Source: Panacagrimonas sp046594215 (GTDB lineage: Bacteria; Pseudomonadota; Gammaproteobacteria; Nevskiales; Nevskiaceae). Taken from it: a stretch of DNA of 64,000 nucleotides. Under the pieces are notes generated by a model. The model was not told the DNA's origin. It was given only the letters and a program-made list of their open reading frames with translations, and ran no database searches. The stretch covers positions 30,027 to 94,026 of the forward strand of contig JBKJPX010000084.1 in assembly GCA_046594215.1 (NCBI GenBank), in the 5' to 3' direction. Both the position numbers and the translations under genes were made by a program. Positions 37,880-46,729 of the stretch are shown one piece after another. Position 1 is the first letter of the stretch; every line of letters starts with the position of its first letter.

Positions 37880-38539
37880 ATGTCCACGCCCACGCTTCGC
37901 TGCGAGATCATTCCCGTCACGCCCTTCCAGCAGAACTGCTCGCTGGTCTGGGACACGTCGACGATGCGCGGCGCGCTGGTCGATGCCGGCGGCGAGATCG
38001 AGCGCCTGCTGGCGCGCGTGCAGCACCACGGCGTGATCCTGGAGAAGCTGCTCGTCACGCACGGACACCTCGACCACGCGAGCGCCGTCGCGGAACTCGC
38101 CGAGACCTTGAAGCTGCCGATCGAAGGGCCGCACGAGGACGACCAGTTCTGGATCGACCAGATTCCAGGCCAGGCGCAGCGATACGGGTTTCCGCCCGCG
38201 CGGACCTTCACGCCTGACCGCTGGCTGCACCACGGCGACGTCGTGAAGCTGGGCTCTCTTCTGTTCGACGTCATCCATTGCCCCGGCCACACGCCCGGAC
38301 ATGTCGTGCTGCATCAGCCGGAAGCGAAGCTCGCCTTCGTCGGTGACGTGCTGTTCCAGGGTTCGATCGGCCGCACGGATTTTCCACGCGGCAACCATGC
38401 CGACCTCGTGCGCTCGATCCGCGAGCGGCTGTTCCCGCTGGGCGACGACATCCAGTTCGTGCCGGGGCACGGGCCGATGAGCACGTTTGGAAGCGAGCGG
38501 CAGTTCAATCCGTACGTGTCGGATCAAGCGGTGCGGTGA
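37880..38539 (+). CDS. MBL-fold metallohydrolase, YcbL/glyoxalase II-like
   Basis: This is a 219-residue metallo-beta-lactamase-fold hydrolase. The metal site is complete: THGHLDH (H61, H63, D65, H66), CPGHTPGH, VGDVLF (bridging Asp) and PGHGP. The short length without the C-terminal helical substrate domain of classical glyoxalase II matches the YcbL type, which can hydrolyse S-lactoylglutathione-like thioesters. It is probably a cytoplasmic di-zinc or iron enzyme in methylglyoxal detoxification. The exact substrate is inferred from the family. It lies 63 bases after the kinase and converges on the SNF2 helicase. Confidence 0.88.
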   Translation: MSTPTLRCEIIPVTPFQQNCSLVWDTSTMRGALVDAGGEIERLLARVQHHGVILEKLLVTHGHLDHASAVAELAETLKLPIEGPHEDDQFWIDQIPGQAQRYGFPPARTFTPDRWLHHGDVVKLGSLLFDVIHCPGHTPGHVVLHQPEAKLAFVGDVLFQGSIGRTDFPRGNHADLVRSIRERLFPLGDDIQFVPGHGPMSTFGSERQFNPYVSDQAVR

Positions 38540-38552
38540 AACCTCACCCGCA

Positions 38553-38615
38553 GGCGCAACGAAGTCAGGGATCGCAGCCGGGGGCTGCGGGAAAAAGCTC
38601 CGGCTTCGTTGCGCC
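38553..38615. repeat. Nested intergenic inverted repeat between convergent genes
   Basis: GGCGCAACGAAG (38553-38564) and CTTCGTTGCGCC (38604-38615) are perfect 12-bp inverted repeats. Inside lies a second hairpin, CGCAGCC (38573-38579) with GGCTGCG (38583-38589). On the minus strand five T residues fall between the arms. It can fold as a long cruciform-like stem and may end both transcripts; it also carries the CGAAGTC core of the palindrome family. Confidence 0.65.
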
Positions 38616-40981
38616 TACGGTGAGAGCGGCGCGAACAGCTCGTCGATCTCCGCCTCGTCGAAGTGCAGGGTGGCCGTCGTGCCGCCCTCCAGCACCGCCT
38701 CGGCGAGCGCCGCCTTGTGCGCCTGCAACGCGCGGATCCGCTCCTCGACCGTGCCCGAGCAGATCAGCTTGTAGACGAACACCGGCTTGTCCTGCCCGAT
38801 GCGGTACGCGCGATCGGTCGCCTGGTCTTCGGCGGCCGGGTTCCACCACGGGTCGTAGTGGATCACGGTGTCGGCGGCGGTGAGGTTCAGGCCCACGCCA
38901 CCCGCCTTGAGGCTGATCAGGAACACCGGCGCATCGCCTTCCTGGAATTTGGCGACGACCTCGGCGCGATCGCGCGTCTGGCCCGTGAGCATCAAATGGT
39001 CGATGCCGCGCTCGGTGAGCGCCATCTGGATCAGGTCCAGCATCGAGGTGAACTGCGAGAACACGAGCACGCGCCGCTTTGCCGCGACCAGGCCGTCGAG
39101 CATCTCCAGCAGGCGTTCGAGCTTGGCCGAGTGCGCGGCCGCGATCTCGGCCTCGAGGCCCTCGAGCTTGAGCAGGCGCGGATCGCAGCAGACCTGGCGC
39201 AGCCGCAGCAGGGCATCGAGCACCACGATGCCGGACTGCCCCGCGCCCTGCGTCGCCACGGCCTCGCGCACGCGTGCGTGCTGGGCCAGGCGGATGACCT
39301 CGTAGAGCTGCGCCTGCGCGGATTCCAGTTCGACCGGCCGCAGGATCTCGGTCTTCGGCGGAAGGTCCTTGAGCACGTCCTCCTTGCGCCGGCGCAGCAT
39401 GAGCGGCGCGACGCGGCGGTTGAGCTTGGCCAGCACCTCGACGCTGCCCCGCTCCTCGATCGGGTCCCGCCAGAAGCGGTCGAACACCCCTTCTTCGCCC
39501 AGCAGGCCCGGCTCGACCGCGTCGAACTGCGCCCATAGCTCGCCAAGGTGGTTTTCCAGCGGCGTGCCCGTCATCGCCAGGCGCCGATCGGCCTTGAGTT
39601 CGCGCACGACCTTGGCCGCCTGCGTGCGCGTGTTCTTGATGAACTGCGACTCGTCGAGCACGAGCAGATCGAAGCGGTGCTTCTTCAGCGCTAGGCGGTC
39701 GCGCGACAGCAGCGGGTACGTGGTGATGACGAGATCGTGCGCTTCGATGTGCTCGAAGCGGCGCTCCCGATCCGGGCCGTGCAGGACCAGCACGCGCAGC
39801 TCGGGCGCGAAGCGGCGCGACTCGTTGCGCCAGTTCGCGACCAGCGTGGTCGGCGCCACGATCAGCACCGGCCGCTTGAGACGGCCCTCGACTTTCTCGG
39901 TCCAGATGTGCGCCAGGACCTGCACCGTCTTGCCCAGGCCCATGTCGTCAGCGAGCACCCCGCCCAGCCCGGCCTCCGCCAGGAACCCGAGCCAGGCCAG
40001 GCCCTCTTTCTGGTACCCACGCAGGGTCGCCTGGAAGCCTTCAGCCGGTTCGCGCGAGTTATGCGAACGACTGGCGATGCCCTGCAGTCGATCGCGCTCG
40101 GCGGCGATGCGCTCGCGCCCGTGCCAGTGCAGGTCGGGAATGGTCTCGAACTCGTCCAGCAGGTCGGCCTGCGAGCGTTTCAGGCGCAGGTGATCGCCCG
40201 TGACCTGCGAGGCGATGGTCGATTCGAGCACGCGCAACAGGCTGCGCAGGCGGTCGAGCCGCAGCGGCAGGTGCCGGCGCTCGTCCAGCGGCGCCAGCCA
40301 GACCGCCTCGGGCGGCTCGTTGGGCTGCGGCACGCGCGGGAAAGACTTGTCCGCGAGCAGGCGGCGCAGGATCGGCAGCAGCTCGATGCGATGGCCGTCC
40401 ACTTCCAGGGACAGACCCAGGTCGAACCACTTGCCGTGACCGCGGCTGGCCACGTCCACGCGCCACTGGTCCGGCGCCTTGAGCAGTTCCACCGGAAAGT
40501 CCGGCGAGAACTCCAGCCGGAAACCCGAACCCGACAGGCGCGGCAGCAGGTGCAGCCAATGATCGGGCGTTGCCAGCACGCCGCGGCCGCGTTCGAGCAC
40601 GAAGTCGCCCGAGCGCAGCACCGGGTCGCGGTCGAAGTACACGCCTTCGACCTCGCCCGCGTCGGTCATGTGCAGTTCGGCCAGGCGCTCGAGGGCGTCG
40701 AGTTCGGCCGCACCGTTCCGGAACGTCTCCTCGGCGAGGACCGCGCCGCGCCGCGCACGCGAAGGCAGCGGGGCATGACGCTCGCCCGCATAGTCGAAGC
40801 TCAGGCGCGCCGCGCCGATCGGCCGGCGGTCGGGCCGACCGCGGAACCAGGTATTGATGCGGTGGGTGAACAGCCGCAGGCAGGGCTGCGGCACGATCCG
40901 CTCATGCGACAGCTCCGGCGCCGCCGGGGAAGGCAGCGTCGTTTCCTCGTCGATCGGGTCGTAGGAACCGCCGGTTGGCAT
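38615..40981 (-). CDS. SNF2-family DEAD/DEAH-box helicase (HepA-like)
   Basis: This 788-residue Swi2/Snf2-type ATPase translocates on DNA. The N-terminal 330 residues are a family-specific region. The motor then shows Walker A ADDMGLGKTVQV, motif Ia VAPTTLVANW, Walker B written DESQF rather than the usual DEAQ, TGTPLENHLGELWA, and helicase-C motifs VFLISLKAGGVGLNLTAAD and AYRIGQDKPVFVYKL. This motor resembles the bacterial SNF2 group often annotated as DEAD/DEAH box helicase. ATG 40981 is used; a TTG 15 bases upstream would be the alternative. Likely roles are nucleoprotein remodelling or transcription-complex recycling. The gene stands alone. Confidence 0.88.
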   Translation of the reverse strand: MPTGGSYDPIDEETTLPSPAAPELSHERIVPQPCLRLFTHRINTWFRGRPDRRPIGAARLSFDYAGERHAPLPSRARRGAVLAEETFRNGAAELDALERLAELHMTDAGEVEGVYFDRDPVLRSGDFVLERGRGVLATPDHWLHLLPRLSGSGFRLEFSPDFPVELLKAPDQWRVDVASRGHGKWFDLGLSLEVDGHRIELLPILRRLLADKSFPRVPQPNEPPEAVWLAPLDERRHLPLRLDRLRSLLRVLESTIASQVTGDHLRLKRSQADLLDEFETIPDLHWHGRERIAAERDRLQGIASRSHNSREPAEGFQATLRGYQKEGLAWLGFLAEAGLGGVLADDMGLGKTVQVLAHIWTEKVEGRLKRPVLIVAPTTLVANWRNESRRFAPELRVLVLHGPDRERRFEHIEAHDLVITTYPLLSRDRLALKKHRFDLLVLDESQFIKNTRTQAAKVVRELKADRRLAMTGTPLENHLGELWAQFDAVEPGLLGEEGVFDRFWRDPIEERGSVEVLAKLNRRVAPLMLRRRKEDVLKDLPPKTEILRPVELESAQAQLYEVIRLAQHARVREAVATQGAGQSGIVVLDALLRLRQVCCDPRLLKLEGLEAEIAAAHSAKLERLLEMLDGLVAAKRRVLVFSQFTSMLDLIQMALTERGIDHLMLTGQTRDRAEVVAKFQEGDAPVFLISLKAGGVGLNLTAADTVIHYDPWWNPAAEDQATDRAYRIGQDKPVFVYKLICSGTVEERIRALQAHKAALAEAVLEGGTTATLHFDEAEIDELFAPLSP

Positions 40982-41212
40982 GGAACGCGGGCGCAAAACA
41001 CCAATTTAAGTTGACGAGTGTAGCCGCCCCAAGCGCGGACGGAAGCCCGCGGGCGGACACTGAGTCTCCCGCACCGGAATCGGGCCCCACCGGCCTCCAT
41101 GCTCCGGCGAAGCAGAAGAGTCCACGGGAGTGATCCGGCCCCTCCGTGGAGCGGTCGTCGTCAGCCGAAACCTTGACCGGGGTTCTCGAGCAGGCGAAAG
41201 CGCAGGCCCCGG

Positions 41213-42466
41213 CTACCGCTCGGCACGCGCCTCACCCAAGCCCGATTCCCCCAGGCGGAAGCGCGGCCGGCTGTCCGGCCCGGGGACGGCCTTCATCCGC
41301 AGCCGCTTGGGCTCCTCCCACTCGCGCAGGATCATCGCGCGACCACCGATGCGCTTGACCATCATCGCCAGCCCGTCGGCGCGTTCCAGCAGCTTGCCGA
41401 AGTCGGCGCGGGGATCGGGCTTTCGCACCACCAGCACGCCGAGCGAGGCCGAGGTGCCGGCCAGGCCCGCCTCGCCGTCGCCGAAGCGCATCGAGATCTC
41501 GCGCGTCGTCTCGTGCAGGCGATCGGCCAGCGCGTAGAGGTCGGTGATGGAGCGCGCCGCCCAGATCACAGCGAACTCGTCGCCGCCCAGGCGCGCCACC
41601 GTGTCGGTCGACCTGCGTGCCACCAGGCGCAGGCGCGAGGCCACCTCGCGCAGCACGTCGTCGCCCGCGGCGTGGCCGTAGCGGTCGTTGATGGGCTTGA
41701 AGCGGTCCAGGTCCAGCAGCGCGATCGCCACGTGCTTTCCTTCGCGCTTGGCGATGTGCATTGCGCCCTCGAGCCCGCGGTGCAGGCCGCGCCGGTTGGC
41801 CAGGCCCGTCAGCGGATCGGTCATCGCCTGCGAGCGCAGCAGCAGCTGGGTTGCGAACTGGGTGCGCTGGTTCTGCTCGATCCACCAGCGGCCGGCGCAG
41901 CCGACGGCGTTCATGGCGACGAGCAAGAAAGTGCTGCGCGCGATCGCCTCGCTGCTGGAATTTCCGACCGTGAGGAGCATCGTCGGCAGGGCCAGGCCGA
42001 TCAGAAGGCCGCCGACCATCGCCGTGCGCTGCGCGAGGCCCGAGAAAAAGTAACAGAACACGATCTGGATCAGCACGAACTCGTAGACATAGGGCGCCGT
42101 GTCCGCCGCGCTCGTGTGCACGACGCTGAGCAGCGTCCACATCCAGCCGTTGGCCACGACGATCGCGGCGCGGCCTTCGGGCCTGAGCGAGGGCAGTCGG
42201 GCGGCCACGCGCCAACCCAGGAAGGCGATCTGGGCCAGCACGAACAGGCAGGTCGCGGCCACATCGTCGAGGCCGAAGCGGTGGCCGAACGCGAAGTGCT
42301 CGCCAGCCAGCGCCGCAAAGAACAGCACGGCGCCGATCAGGTAGGACGTCTGCAGAAGGCGCTGGTGCTCGGACTCGGCGAATTCGTGGAAACGCGGACG
42401 TAGGTGGGGCGCCCGATCATCTTCGTCGGCAAAATCCACACCTGCGATTTTCCTCTCCTGCGCCAT
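41213..42466 (-). CDS. Membrane-bound GGDEF diguanylate cyclase
   Basis: This 417-residue protein has an N-terminal membrane domain of about six helices (residues 40-205) and a C-terminal GGDEF domain. The active site GGDEF is at 294-298 and the product-inhibition I-site RSTD is at 285-288, with the standard five-residue spacing, so it should make c-di-GMP and be feedback-inhibited. The linker TDPLTGLANRRGL marks the domain start. ATG 42466 is used because the preceding 42 residues of open frame are arginine/proline-rich filler. A strong hairpin separates it from the upstream lipid operon. Together with yajQ it indicates c-di-GMP signalling in this organism. Confidence 0.92.
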   Translation of the reverse strand: MAQERKIAGVDFADEDDRAPHLRPRFHEFAESEHQRLLQTSYLIGAVLFFAALAGEHFAFGHRFGLDDVAATCLFVLAQIAFLGWRVAARLPSLRPEGRAAIVVANGWMWTLLSVVHTSAADTAPYVYEFVLIQIVFCYFFSGLAQRTAMVGGLLIGLALPTMLLTVGNSSSEAIARSTFLLVAMNAVGCAGRWWIEQNQRTQFATQLLLRSQAMTDPLTGLANRRGLHRGLEGAMHIAKREGKHVAIALLDLDRFKPINDRYGHAAGDDVLREVASRLRLVARRSTDTVARLGGDEFAVIWAARSITDLYALADRLHETTREISMRFGDGEAGLAGTSASLGVLVVRKPDPRADFGKLLERADGLAMMVKRIGGRAMILREWEEPKRLRMKAVPGPDSRPRFRLGESGLGEARAER

Positions 42467-42616
42467 GTCGCATCTTCGATGTCGAAGGACGCGAGGACGG
42501 CTTGCGCGGACGGGAGGTGTGCCCGGTCGGCCCGGAGGTGAGGCCCGAAACGACCCGGGGGAACGTAATCGCCAGCGCGTACCGAGGAGCAATCCCGGTA
42601 CACCCGGAATCTTCGG

Positions 42617-42642
42617 GCAGGTCGGGCTTTGGCCCGACCTGC
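42617..42642 (-). terminator. Perfect hairpin downstream of the lipid operon
   Basis: GCAGGTCGGGC (42617-42627) pairs perfectly with GCCCGACCTGC (42632-42642) around TTTG. It lies 27 bases past the wax-synthase stop. The stem is strong but no T-run follows, so termination may need Rho, or the hairpin may protect the mRNA end. Confidence 0.5.
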
Positions 42643-42669
42643 GGTCGGGATGTCGGGCTGAAATCCGGC

Positions 42670-44025
42670 CTACAGCCGCTCCAGCTCTACCAGGCCCTGC
42701 TCGAGGTACTCCAGCATGCGCTGCACATGCGGCACCGAGCGGCGGCAGGCGATCAGTCCAAAGTTGAGCTGGTCGGCGTAGCTCACCAGGGTGATGTTCA
42801 GAGCCATGCCGTCCACCGGGATGGACACCGGGTACATGCCCTCCAGTCGCGCGCCATTCCAGTAGAGCGTGTGCTTCGGACCCGGCACGTTGGAGATCAC
42901 CACGTTGTAGAGCTGCTTCTGAGGCGCGATGCCCGTGGCGAGGTTGAGCCCCGCCGGGCCGGAGATCAGGCCGGTGTAGTTCATGATCTCTTCGGGCGAC
43001 ATCTTCGAGAGCCGCTGCTTGGACGCCGCCACGCTGCGCTTGATCAGCCCGAGACGTTCCGCCGGATCGGCGACGTGCGTGCCCAGGTTGGCCAGCACCA
43101 TGCCCACCTGGTTGCCCGAGTCGCTGTCATCGCGACGCAGGCTCATCGGCATCATCGTGATCAGAGGCTGCTTGGGCAGCGCGTTCTGCTCGAGCAGGTA
43201 ACGGCGCAGCGCGGAGGCGCACATCGCCAGCACCGCATCGTTGAGCGTGCCGCCCAGTTTCTTGCCCGCGGCCTTGACGCGCGACAGCGGCCAGGACTGC
43301 GCGGCGAAGCGGCGCGCGTTGCCGATGCGGCGGTTGAAGATCGTGGTCGGCGCACGGAAGAGATCACCGAACTCGGTTTCCCTGCGTGCCTGCTTGTAGG
43401 TGCTGATCAGCGCCTTGGTCACCGCCGGCCAGGACTTCGCCTGCGCCTTGACCTGGCTCATCACCGTGCTCAGCGCCGAGGTCGGGCCCGGCGCCACGCC
43501 CTCCTTCTTGCGCGACGGCCGCCTGGTAGCCCAGGGCGGCGCCATGTCGCGGGCATCGGGGTCGGGCGACATGATCGCGTCGACCAGCCGCATGCTGGCG
43601 ACGCCGTCGATCATCGCGTGGTGCATCTTGCTGTACAGCGCGAAGCGGCCGTCGGACACGCCCTCGATGAATGTGGTCTCCCACAGCGGGAACTCGCGGT
43701 CGAGCAGGCTCGAATGCAGGTTCGACACCATCGCGAGCAGTTCGCGGATGCGGCCAGGCTGCGGCAGCGCGATGTGGCGGAAGTGGTGCGACAGGTCGAA
43801 CTCGTTGTCCTTGGTCCAGAACGGCAGCCCTAGCTTGCGCGTCAGCCGCTGGTCGAACGGCGGTTCGGCGCGATCGACCGTGGCCATCTGGTCGACGATC
43901 GCGCGGATGTCCTGCGCGCTCGTGCCCAGCGGTGGCTGGAAGAGCATCAGGCTGCCCACGTGCATCGGCTGGTTGCGACGTTCCAGCATCAGAAACATCT
44001 GGTCTAGCGGACTCAGTGCTTTCAT
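42670..44025 (-). CDS. Wax ester synthase/diacylglycerol acyltransferase (WS/DGAT)
   Basis: This is a 451-residue acyl-CoA-dependent acyltransferase that makes wax esters or triacylglycerol. The catalytic motif HHAMIDG is at residues 135-141 (H135, H136, D140). Other family marks are MKALSPLDQMFLMLE at the start, PLWETTFIEG before the active site, and the late NVVISNVPGP and NITLVSYADQLNFGL segments. The start is ATG 44025, with AAGGAG six bases upstream. It is the third gene of the BVMO-SDR-WS/DGAT operon, after a 176-base gap, and probably stores or esterifies fatty alcohols or acids handled by the two upstream oxidoreductases. Confidence 0.93.
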   Translation of the reverse strand: MKALSPLDQMFLMLERRNQPMHVGSLMLFQPPLGTSAQDIRAIVDQMATVDRAEPPFDQRLTRKLGLPFWTKDNEFDLSHHFRHIALPQPGRIRELLAMVSNLHSSLLDREFPLWETTFIEGVSDGRFALYSKMHHAMIDGVASMRLVDAIMSPDPDARDMAPPWATRRPSRKKEGVAPGPTSALSTVMSQVKAQAKSWPAVTKALISTYKQARRETEFGDLFRAPTTIFNRRIGNARRFAAQSWPLSRVKAAGKKLGGTLNDAVLAMCASALRRYLLEQNALPKQPLITMMPMSLRRDDSDSGNQVGMVLANLGTHVADPAERLGLIKRSVAASKQRLSKMSPEEIMNYTGLISGPAGLNLATGIAPQKQLYNVVISNVPGPKHTLYWNGARLEGMYPVSIPVDGMALNITLVSYADQLNFGLIACRRSVPHVQRMLEYLEQGLVELERL

Positions 44026-44201
44026 GCCCTTCTCCTTTTCGTGGCCTGTGGCCATCTTCGCGTTGAGAGAAGACTGCTCCGTGCCTCCATCGAAAGCAAA
44101 AGCGCGAGACGCCTTGGGGCGACTCGCGCCAGACACGATTGAGCCCGTACTGTTTCGTGCGCCGCCGGACGCTTCCGATTCGCTGAGCCGCAACGGCAGC
44201 G

Positions 44202-45041
44202 TCAGCGCTTCTGCCGCTTCGCGAGCCCCGTGAGGATCCGCTGGTAGCTGCTCGGCAACAAGCGCTGCATCGCGTCGATCACGTACGCGTCCGCCCCGAT
44301 CAGCACGCGGCGCGAATTCTTCTCGACACCCTTGAGGATGGTCTGCGCCGCTTGCTCGGGCGTCGTGCGGAACATCTTCTCGAAGTTCTTCCTGCTGTCT
44401 TCCTGGCTCTGCCCGGTGATGCTCGCGGCGCTCTTGTCGAAGCGCGCCGCGTTGGCGATGTTGGTCTTGATGCCACCCGGATGGACGCTGGTGGCGCTCA
44501 TCGGCGCGCCCTCGATATCCAGTTCCTGGCGCAGCGCCTCGGTGAAGCCGCGCACCGCGAACTTGGTGGCGTTGTACGTGCCCTGCGTGGGCACGCCGAT
44601 GATGCCGAACACGCTCGAGATATTGATCACGTGGCCATCGCCCGACGCACGCAGGTGTGGCAGGAAGGCCTTGGTGCCGTACACCACGCCCCAGAAGTTG
44701 ATGCCCATGATCCACTCGAAATCTTCGTAGGCCGCGGCCTCGATCGTCGAGCCGTGCGCCACCCCGGCGTTGTTGAAGATCAGGTTCACCGAGCCATGGT
44801 CGGTGACGACCTTGTCGGCCCAGGCGTGCACGTCCTGCTTGTTCGAGACATCGAGCTTCTGCGACGTGACGTTCACCCTGCCCGCTTCCTGCGCCAGCTT
44901 CAGCGTCTCGGCAAGACCGGCCACGTTGACGTCACTGAGCGCAAGGTTGCATCCGCGCCCTGCGAGGTCGACGGCCAGCGCGCGCCCGATGCCCGATGCC
45001 GCGCCGGTGATGGCGGCGACCTTGTCCTTGAAATTCTTCAT
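44202..45041 (-). CDS. SDR family oxidoreductase
   Basis: This is a 279-residue short-chain dehydrogenase. The cofactor motif is TGAASGIG (12-19), NNAG is near 90-93, and the catalytic residues are S142/S143, Y156 and K160 in YNATK. The C-terminal extension GVEKNSRRVLIGADAYVIDAMQRLLP is typical of the long-chain acyl/lipid SDR group often found with monooxygenases and TetR genes. GGGAGA lies 9 bases before ATG 45041. It follows the BVMO gene by 49 bases and is probably co-transcribed. A ketone/alcohol interconversion on a lipid-like substrate is inferred from the context. Confidence 0.9.
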   Translation of the reverse strand: MKNFKDKVAAITGAASGIGRALAVDLAGRGCNLALSDVNVAGLAETLKLAQEAGRVNVTSQKLDVSNKQDVHAWADKVVTDHGSVNLIFNNAGVAHGSTIEAAAYEDFEWIMGINFWGVVYGTKAFLPHLRASGDGHVINISSVFGIIGVPTQGTYNATKFAVRGFTEALRQELDIEGAPMSATSVHPGGIKTNIANAARFDKSAASITGQSQEDSRKNFEKMFRTTPEQAAQTILKGVEKNSRRVLIGADAYVIDAMQRLLPSSYQRILTGLAKRQKR

Positions 45042-45090
45042 GAGAGATCTCCCTGTTTTTTTGTGCTTCGAATCCTGACGCGCAAGGTCT

Positions 45091-46611
45091 TCAGCCCGCG
45101 CTGCTGACCTTGGCGGTTTCGATCGCGTAGGCCTCGACGTCGAATTGGCGCGTCTGCCGGCGGAACTGCCACGTGGCGGCTGGCCACAGCGTCACATTGC
45201 GGCCGTTGCGGTCGAGGTACCAGCTCTGGCAACCACCCGTGTTCCAGACCGCCTTGCCGATGCGCGACTGGAGGCGATCGTTATAGGCACGCAGGGCCTC
45301 GGGCTTCACCTCGACCGTGGCCGCACCGCGCTCGTGCATCGTGTGCAGGGCTTCGCTGATGTAGCGCACCTGCGACTCGATCATGAACACCATCGAGCTG
45401 TGGCCCAGGCCGGTGTTCGGACCGACGATGAAGAACAGGTTCGGGAAGCCGCTCATGGACGAGCCCTTGTAGGCCTCGGCGCCCTTTTCCCAGGCGTCGA
45501 GGATGTCGACGCCGTCGCGTCCACGGATTGTTCCCCGCGCAACCGTATCGGCGGTCTGGAAGCCCGTCCCCCAGATGATCACGTCCACCTCGCGCTCGGT
45601 ACCGTCGGAGGCCACGACGCTGTTCGCGTGGATCTCGCGCACGCCATCGGCGATGACGTCGACGTTGGCCTGGGCCAGCGCCGGGTAGTAATCGTCCGAG
45701 ATCAGGATGCGTTTGCAGCCGATGGTGTATTCGGGCGTGAGCTTCTGACGCAGCACCGGATCCTTGACCTGCTTCCGCAGGTGCCCGCGCGCCACCATCT
45801 CGAACAGCTTCATGAGCCGCGGATCCACCGTGAAGCCCAGGATGCGCGACTCCAGGGTCCAGTAGATGGCCTTGCGATAGAGGTTCTGCAGCAGCGGAAA
45901 GCGCTTGAACAGGCGGCGCTCGAGCATCGAGATCGCGCGGTCCGGCTTGGGCACGATCCACGGCGGCGTGCGCTGATAGAGGTCGACGCGAGCGGCCAGC
46001 TTCTGGATCTGCGGCACGAACTGGATCGCCGAGGCGCCGGTGCCGATCACGGCCACGCGCTTGCCCTTCAAGTCCACATCGTGACGCCACTGCGCCGAGT
46101 GGAATTGCACCCCCTGGAAATCCGACTTGCCCTTGAGGTCCGGGATGACCGGGTTCGACAGGCCTCCCATGCCGGAGATCAACACGCGCGCCGTGAACCT
46201 GCGGCCATCCCGGGTGGAGACACTCCAGCGCTGGCGCGCCTCGTCCCAGCGCGCGTCGCGCACGTCGGCACCGAACCGGATGTGCGGCGCCAGGCCATAT
46301 TTCTCGGTGCAGGCCCGCAGGTAGGCCCAGATCTCGCCCTGCCTGGCGAACATGCGCGTCCAGTCCGGGTTCTGTTCGAAGGAGAACGAATAGAGATGCG
46401 ACTGCACGTCGCAGGCACAGCCGGGGTAGTTGTTGTCGCGCCAGGTGCCGCCGACATCGTCGGCGCGTTCGAGGATCGCAAAATCCTCGCGCCCATCCTT
46501 TTTGAGCTGGATCGCCATGCCCAGCCCGGCGAAGCCGGTGCCGACGATCAGGGTGTGGAAGTCCGTGCCCGAGCCTGCCCCGCCCGACCGACCCGCGGAA
46601 TCGAATGCCAT
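45091..46611 (-). CDS. Flavin-containing (Baeyer-Villiger type) monooxygenase
   Basis: This is a 506-residue FAD/NADPH monooxygenase. The first Rossmann motif is IVGTGFAGLG (about 22-31), followed by GGTWRDNNYPGCACD, the BVMO fingerprint FQGVQFHSAQW, and the NADPH motif VIGTGASAIQFVPQ. BVMOs insert oxygen next to a ketone to give an ester or lactone. Close relatives sit in TetR-controlled lipid clusters, including the mycobacterial mymA type. The start is ATG 46611, with GAGGAG 8 bases upstream; a longer frame upstream runs into the promoter. It is the first gene of the operon read from the promoter at 46692-46720. Confidence 0.92.
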   Translation of the reverse strand: MAFDSAGRSGGAGSGTDFHTLIVGTGFAGLGMAIQLKKDGREDFAILERADDVGGTWRDNNYPGCACDVQSHLYSFSFEQNPDWTRMFARQGEIWAYLRACTEKYGLAPHIRFGADVRDARWDEARQRWSVSTRDGRRFTARVLISGMGGLSNPVIPDLKGKSDFQGVQFHSAQWRHDVDLKGKRVAVIGTGASAIQFVPQIQKLAARVDLYQRTPPWIVPKPDRAISMLERRLFKRFPLLQNLYRKAIYWTLESRILGFTVDPRLMKLFEMVARGHLRKQVKDPVLRQKLTPEYTIGCKRILISDDYYPALAQANVDVIADGVREIHANSVVASDGTEREVDVIIWGTGFQTADTVARGTIRGRDGVDILDAWEKGAEAYKGSSMSGFPNLFFIVGPNTGLGHSSMVFMIESQVRYISEALHTMHERGAATVEVKPEALRAYNDRLQSRIGKAVWNTGGCQSWYLDRNGRNVTLWPAATWQFRRQTRQFDVEAYAIETAKVSSAG

Positions 46612-46673
46612 CCGGTGTTGCTCCTCGTATTCGCGCCTCGCCGGCGCCTGAAATGGGGTGTGACGCGTTGATA

Positions 46674-46719
46674 GTGACAAGCCACGTTGTCACTTTATTT
46701 CTGACAATGGATCGTGTCA
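46674..46719. promoter_or_regulatory. Two TGACA-N8-TGTCA operators (likely TetR sites)
   Basis: Two palindromes with the same geometry occur at 46675-46692 (TGACAA-N6-TTGTCA, extended to 7-bp arms at 46674-46693) and 46702-46719 (TGACAA-N6-GTGTCA). Their centres are 27 bases apart. One overlaps the -35 hexamer and the other the -10 end of the BVMO promoter, and both lie just before the tetR start, so binding would repress both directions. Confidence 0.7.
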
Positions 46720-46720
46720 A
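46692..46720 (-). promoter_or_regulatory. Sigma-70-type promoter of the BVMO operon
   Basis: On the minus strand a perfect -35 TTGACA (46720-46715) is followed by a 17-base spacer and TAAAGT (46697-46692), four of six matches to the -10 consensus. It lies about 80 bases before the BVMO start and is embedded in the two operator palindromes. Confidence 0.65.
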
Positions 46721-46729
46721 TATGCCCTG

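Noticed and set aside
45145..46671. Open frame of about 500 codons opposite the BVMO gene
   Set aside because: Antisense to a gene with all flavoprotein motifs; no domain seen in the frame.
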